A stretch of 64,000 nt of DNA from Sipunculus nudus. Lineage: Eukaryota > Annelida > Sipuncula > Golfingiida > Sipunculidae. The notes below the pieces were generated by a model. That model saw only the letters and a list, made by a program, of their open reading frames with translations, had not been told where the DNA came from and did no database searches. Position 1 is the stretch's first letter. Every line of letters starts with the position of its first letter. Below are positions 59,501-64,000 of the stretch, piece after piece. The DNA lies in NCBI GenBank assembly GCA_026874595.1, contig CM049317.1:49808401-49872400 (forward strand), read 5' to 3'. Made by a program: the position numbers and the translations under genes.

Positions 59501-60235
59501 ACTACTGAAATTACAAGTGGAGGCGTGACGCAAGAACACAACAATGCTGGGGGCAGCACGTGTTTGCCTGAAATGAGACCAACGGCATCTCTGAATGCAA
59601 TGGACCTTCAATCATACAGACATACGAGGAGGTCAAAACGGCAGAGCTACAACCCATTCGACTGTCCTCCGTTGCCACCACGCGAAATACAAATGTGTCT
59701 CAAGAATGCAGATACGCCGGTTGCAACAAATCTTGCAAGAAACATAAATTCATCTAATAATGCAAGGGACACAACTATTGGTTTGGCTTTGTGTGGGCAA
59801 ATAAAAGCAGATGACAGTAATGATTTGGACAATGTAAGTCCATCATATAATAGGATCCGTTTACCTGAGGAAATGGCCCGAACTTGCTTAGAAAAGCAAA
59901 ATGGGAGATCAAAACTACAAAACTACAAACAGCTCGACCTCCCTTCTTTGTCCCCACGCAGAATTCCAATAGACGTCCATAAAGTAGAGAATTCATCGGT
60001 GACTAACGTAAAGGAGAAATATAAAGTGGAAGATGACGAGAACATCAGATGTTTTGCTGATAGGTTTGACTTCCGTCCGGACTTGCTTAAAGTGGACAAT
60101 AGAGCAGATACACATGAACACGATCTTTGTTTCCTTCAGGAAAACGTCTTCTGTCAATCGATTGCTTCCATTTCAAATGAGTCTATTACCACTGTTATGG
60201 TGAATAATCCAATTTACCAAGGATATTCTTTATAG
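56599..60235 (+). CDS. Gene B: two-CTLD transmembrane receptor, intact
   Basis: Exons 56599-56689, 57255-57494, 57770-57892, 58107-58355, 58576-58728, 58906-58956, 59181-59280 and 59497-60235, all with GT/AG borders. They total 1746 bases (581 residues). In order: signal peptide (1-21), CTLD1 (31-151; SSYCYVNTS, RQAYNACAS, TTWISLTQHQLNDWTWVNGE, LGLCGYYD, MFLCKFQ) and CTLD2 (152-285; GTICPRK, SYSWHNSRSICKSLGGDLVS, DWHFIDGSG, WIRVLCNLTFNFICKM). Then a linker, a span MAIALLVISFAIVIAALCFT (309-328), RR stop-transfer, and a tail of about 246 residues. The tail has RSKRQSYNPFDCPPLPPRE (381-399), RSKLQNYKQLDLPSLSPRR (473-491; YKQL is a YxxL) and NPIYQGYSL at the end. Several N-glycosylation sites lie outside. 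No calcium/sugar triplets. Exon 4 is 12 bases shorter than in gene A. Confidence 0.9.
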
Positions 60236-61020
60236 TCAGGTGATCTATTTGATCCTAACATAATTGTACATAATATTGGCAGCAGTTACTCCAGGCTGAG
60301 AGTTAAAAGACGTTTATGTTTATAGCTTTCTTTTTATTTTCGGTACAATATATGTAGCGTTGTACATAAACAAATGTATTATGTTGTGATGTTTTACACC
60401 AGTTATGTTTATTTACGTTCAAAACAGTACTAAGCTTTTAGTTTTGTAAAGTTTATTATAGAATTTCTTTCACAATGTCACGTAAAGAAGAGATGGAAGC
60501 AGTGAATTGACAAGACAAACTTTTATTTTGATATTGGGAATAAATGGACATAAATAGTTCATGAGTTGAAATATTTTGTTCTCCAAGGTCATGTATAATG
60601 AATCATTTTATTGGCAATCATTTACCTGTCTGAATATAATCTGGCTTTATGGTCAGTGAGTACTATTACCATTAGAATATATCACATTAATACATGTTGG
60701 AGGAGACTATGTGTTTGTACAAACGAACATAGAGTGAGTGGTTTAATGTGATTTCATGGGTTGTACTGTTTGCCGATACCGACAATAAACATGAAGGTTA
60801 ATTGCCACATCGCTTGTTTGTTATCTCAAATTAGCAGGATGTACTTTATTCATCGACTAATTACAACACACACTCAGAATTCTCCAATAGCATGAACATA
60901 AAAGGCATACATGTCTCATGGGAGCGGTTGAGGTGATCAAGTAAATAATATGCAGGGTGCTGTTGTATATTACTTTGCTACTTCAGCTAGCAAATTGACT
61001 CCCGGGTCAATACTCGTCTG

Positions 61021-61555
61021 AAAATAGAAAGAAATATATGAAACGCTGTATATATCATAATAAAAGCTTTCTGGGCAATCCTTTTAATCGTTTTTATAGC
61101 TGATTTCCAACTAATATCCAGTCATACCAAACAAAAATACAATGCTGATATTTTTTTCGACGCTATCGGCTCTACGAAATGGTCGCATGTTTATTTATTT
61201 TTCATTGCACACCAAGTTCATGTCTACTTTGTTTACCGATTGAAGGGAATGCACAGAGAAGGTATGCCTTATTCAAATCACTACTTATTTTCCTATTTGA
61301 GTCTTCAGGATTTTTGAATATTCACATTTCGTCAGGAAGAAAAGAGGGTTTGCCTCGCTTACACCTGTGTCTTTGTCACCATTGTTTATAGAACATTAAG
61401 GTGATTGTAAGTGTTTTTAAATCATAATGGACCGAATTTAAACAAAAAAAGCCAATATAAGACACGAGATGGACAAATTTTCTAAGAGGATAATATTGAA
61501 CATTATAATGCATGCAAATATTATCATTAAAACTAACTACAGGACCTGTAGTATT
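61021..61555. other. Intergenic stretch
   Basis: No exon recognised. An open frame at 61179-61391 has cysteines but no splice context or similarity. Confidence 0.4.
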
Positions 61556-63000
61556 ACTGAAAATAAGTTTAGCACTGTGAATGATGGGAGTACTACTGTG
61601 AATGATTGAAGAAGTATTGTGAGATATAGAATTAGACTGAGTGATGGGAGTAGTACTGTGAATGACAGAAGCAGTAATGTGAATGATAGAATTATACTGA
61701 GTGATTGGAGTAGTATTGTGAATGATTCAAGTAGTATTGTAAATTATAGAATTAGACGAAGTGATAGGGGTAGTACTGTATATGACAGAAGTAGTGTTGT
61801 GAATGATAGAATTAGACTGAGTGGTGGGAGTAGTTCTGCGAAGCGTTGAAGTAGTATTGTGAATGATAGAACTAGAAGGAATGATGGGAATAGTACTATG
61901 AATAATTGAAGTAGTATTGTGAGTGATAGAATAAGACGGAATGATGGGAGTAGTACTTTGAATGACTGAAATAGTATTGTGAGTGGTAGAATTAGACTGA
62001 GTGGTGGTACTTGTACTGTGAATGGTTGAAGTAGTATTGTGAACAATAGATTTAGACTGAGTGATGGGAGTACTACGGTGAAGGTTTGAAGTAGTATTGT
62101 AAATGATAGACTTAATGTTGTAAATGATAGACTTTAACTCTGAGTGATGGGGGTAGTACTGTGAATGATTGAAGTAGTAATGTGAATGATAAATTTAGAC
62201 TGAGTGATGGGAGTAGTACTGGGAATGATTGAAGTAGTATTGTGAATGATAGAATTAGACTGAGTGATGGTAGTACTGTAGTATTGTAAATGATAGACTT
62301 TAACTCCGAGTGATTGGAGAGGTACTGTGAATGATTGAAGTAGTATTGTGAGTGATAGATTTAGACCGAGTTATGGGAGTAGTACTGTTAAAGGTTGAAG
62401 TAGTATTGTGAATGATAAATTTAGACTGAATGATGGTAGTAGTACTCTGAAGGGTTAAAGTAGTATTGTGAATGATAGATTTAGACTGAGTGATTGGAGT
62501 AGTACTGCGAATGATTGAAGTAATATTGTGAATGATAGATTAAGACTGAGTGATGGGAGTAGTACTGGGAATGGTGGAAATAGTATTGTGATCGATAGAA
62601 TTAGGCGGAGTGATTGGAGTACTACGGTGAATGATTGAAGTAGTATTGTGAGTGATAGAATTGGACGGAGTTGCACTGTTAATGATATAAGAAGTATTGT
62701 GAGTGTTGGATTTAGACTGAGTTACTGGAGTAATTCTGGGAATAGTTGAAGTAGTATTGTGAGCGATAGAATTGGACGAAGTGATGGGAGTTGTACTGTT
62801 AATGATATAAGTAGTATTGTGAGTGTTGGATTTAGACGGAGTGATGGGAGTTGTACTGTGAATGGATGAAGTGATATTGTGAATGATAGATTTTGACTTA
62901 GTGATGGGAGTATTACTGTGAATGGTTGAAGTAGTATTGTGAATGATAGACTTAAACTCTGAGTGATGGGAGTAGTACTGTGAGTGATAGAAGTAGTTAT
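61556..63000. repeat. 60-bp minisatellite, about 24 copies
   Basis: Unit of the type GTGAATGATAGAATTAGACT, GAGTGATGGGAGTAGTACTG, TGAATGATTGAAGTAGTATT. From 61560 to 62100 the period is exactly 60 bases; extra or missing pieces at about 62100-62150 and 62270-62300 shift the phase, after which it resumes. Because 60 is a multiple of three, both strands stay open for long stretches (for example 61619-61849 plus, 61744-62046 minus), but stops in some units argue against a protein. Confidence 0.95.
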
Positions 63001-63540
63001 GTGATTCTTATTAGTGGTACCAGGGATGATACAAGTAATAAAATGACGTTAGTAGTTGCAATATGAGTAGAATATATATATATATTTAATTGTTTCATTA
63101 TTATTATTATTTTATAATTGCTTGTTCTCTGAAAATCATAATACAGCTATACTGTGTTCGGTTAAAAAGGATAATTATATCATGAAACTACACTGTGCAA
63201 AACTGATGAATGCATTTTTGTACTATTATTGTAGAAAAGTATTATCAAATCCTTACTTTTTTCTTAGCTAACGTATTTGAAGGGGGGCACCTTTGAAAAA
63301 CAGTGGGTTTGTTCCATATCCAACACATCATTCTCCAAAATATATATACCGCACTCAGATTCTTGGTTGTGGTCCTCAAACAAATAGTTTATATGCTTAC
63401 ATAGTATGCTAAAATGTCTGCATTAAATACGGTACTATCTCTGAAATAACAAAACATATATGATCTGTCATATCAGTGCATTGCAAGAATAAATAAATAG
63501 ATATATGTTATCGTCATTACTGTCTGCACTGAATGTTAAC
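63001..63540. other. AT-rich flank of the minisatellite
   Basis: No gene recognised. If the lectin exon at 63541 belongs to a gene, this is its intron, but no next exon was found on the minus strand before the minisatellite. Confidence 0.4.
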
Positions 63541-63787
63541 CTGAGCTATTATAGATTCAGGTCCAGTTATCTATTTACTGTTTTCTCAGTGAGAGCCAGA
63601 GGGTCTCTGGTTTCAGATCGGTCATGAGTCTGCAAATGTCGATGTTCATCTTCTGATTGGTCCAGAGGTAGACCTACGTGACTTCCGATTCTGTTACATC
63701 CTTTTTGGGCCTGTACCCAACCAATATCTCCGCTAATATAACAATATTTGAAAGTGTGTGGAGAGCATGTCTTAGTTAAACACTCAG
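63541..63787 (-). pseudogene. CTLD exon of another lectin-receptor copy, broken
   Basis: Minus-strand exon 2 relative. It opens with ECLTKTCSPHTFKYCYISGD, then WVQAQKGCNRIGSHVGLPLD, matching the long-form CTLD start. After a frameshift come LKPETLWLSLRKQ and, past a stop, DNWT, where genes A and B have ETTWISLTQ and DWTW. A further stop replaces the second tryptophan. It ends at a donor CAG|GTTAAC (63541/63540). DNA similarity to pseudogene exon 2 is clear: GACCAATCAGAA-ATGAACATCG is shared with 26065-26090. The signal-peptide exon would lie beyond the window's right edge. Confidence 0.65.
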
Positions 63788-64000
63788 CTTCATTTACAGA
63801 GCTTACGCCGTCAATGACAATGAGAAATGGAACACGAAAACAAAACTGTGCAATGAGACATTTACTTAGACCTTATGTATTCAATACATGATAAATGGTA
63901 CATAAACTAGATGTTGAGTAAATACAACAGGTTTACGTAACGTGAATCTCAGATTATTTTCAAGTCGAAATATCTTCCAATATGTTCAATATAAATCCAA
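63788..64000. other. Probable intron at the window edge
   Basis: No feature recognised; probably intron 1 of the minus-strand lectin pseudogene. Confidence 0.3.

Larger units (their letters stand above)
52880..61020 (-). repeat. Right arm of the large inverted duplication
   Basis: Reverse-complement partner of 30200-40800. The inner boundary is near ATAAAGAGCGTTGAGTTATC (52915), matching 39730-39760; the outer boundary lies near GCAAATTGACTCCCGGGTCA (60990), matching about 30225. Upstream blocks appear at 53930-54180 and 56260-56500. Exon lengths in the two arms agree exactly except exon 4. Confidence 0.8.

Noticed and set aside
61619-62676. Repeat protein encoded by the 60-bp array
   Set aside because: Stops occur in several units on each strand; open runs are a by-product of a period divisible by three.

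Overview
The window is animal nuclear DNA. Genes are split into short exons with GT/AG borders, the sequence is strongly AT-rich, and (TA)n microsatellites, minisatellites and decayed retrotransposons are abundant. The repeat mix (L1/Tx1-type LINE, a second LINE of CR1/jockey type, a Penelope-like element with GIY-YIG domain and hammerhead ribozyme, a Tigger/pogo element, tRNA-derived SINE heads) and the expanded family of lectin-like receptors suit a marine lophotrochozoan, probably a bivalve mollusc. The species is inference only.

The main content is a cluster of C-type-lectin-like (CTLD) transmembrane receptor genes. Two are complete and intact: gene A (minus, 31087-34800) and gene B (plus, 56599-60235). 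Each has eight coding exons: signal peptide, two CTLDs of two exons each, a linker exon, a transmembrane exon, and one long cytoplasmic-tail exon. They stand head-to-head inside a diverged inverted duplication (arms about 30.2-40.8 kb and 52.9-61.0 kb). Relatives in several states of decay surround them: CTLD, transmembrane and tail exons on the minus strand at 15.5, 8.8 and 7.7 kb, probably one gene whose intron holds a LINE; a five-exon pseudogene on the plus strand at 25.6-29.15 kb; an orphan signal-peptide exon at 44.6 kb; and a CTLD exon with stops at 63.5-63.8 kb (minus). Every first or CTLD exon follows the same splice phase, which supports common descent.

The tails of A and B are the most unusual part. 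Each holds two copies of a motif built as RSK-x-Q-x-Y/C-x-x-x-D-x-P-x-L-x-P-R, including SH3-ligand-like PPLPPR, and ends in NPIY-QGYSL, which holds an NPxY signal. The CTLDs keep the cysteine scaffold but lack the EPN/QPD and WND sugar-binding signatures. This looks like a cell-surface recognition receptor coupled to SH3 and PTB adaptors, not a classical calcium lectin.

Layout: 0-4.2 kb non-coding with a degenerate minisatellite; 4.2-6.6 kb LTR-retroelement-like ORF, Penelope fragment with hammerhead, tRNA-derived SINE; 7.7-15.7 kb receptor exons with an L1-type LINE between; 16-25 kb repeats and a second LINE (20.1-22.5 kb); 25.6-29.7 kb lectin pseudogene; 30.2-61 kb inverted duplication with genes A and B at its outer parts and transposons (hAT-like MITE, TIR element, Tigger) in the centre; 61.5-63 kb a 60-bp minisatellite; 63.5-63.8 kb one more lectin exon.
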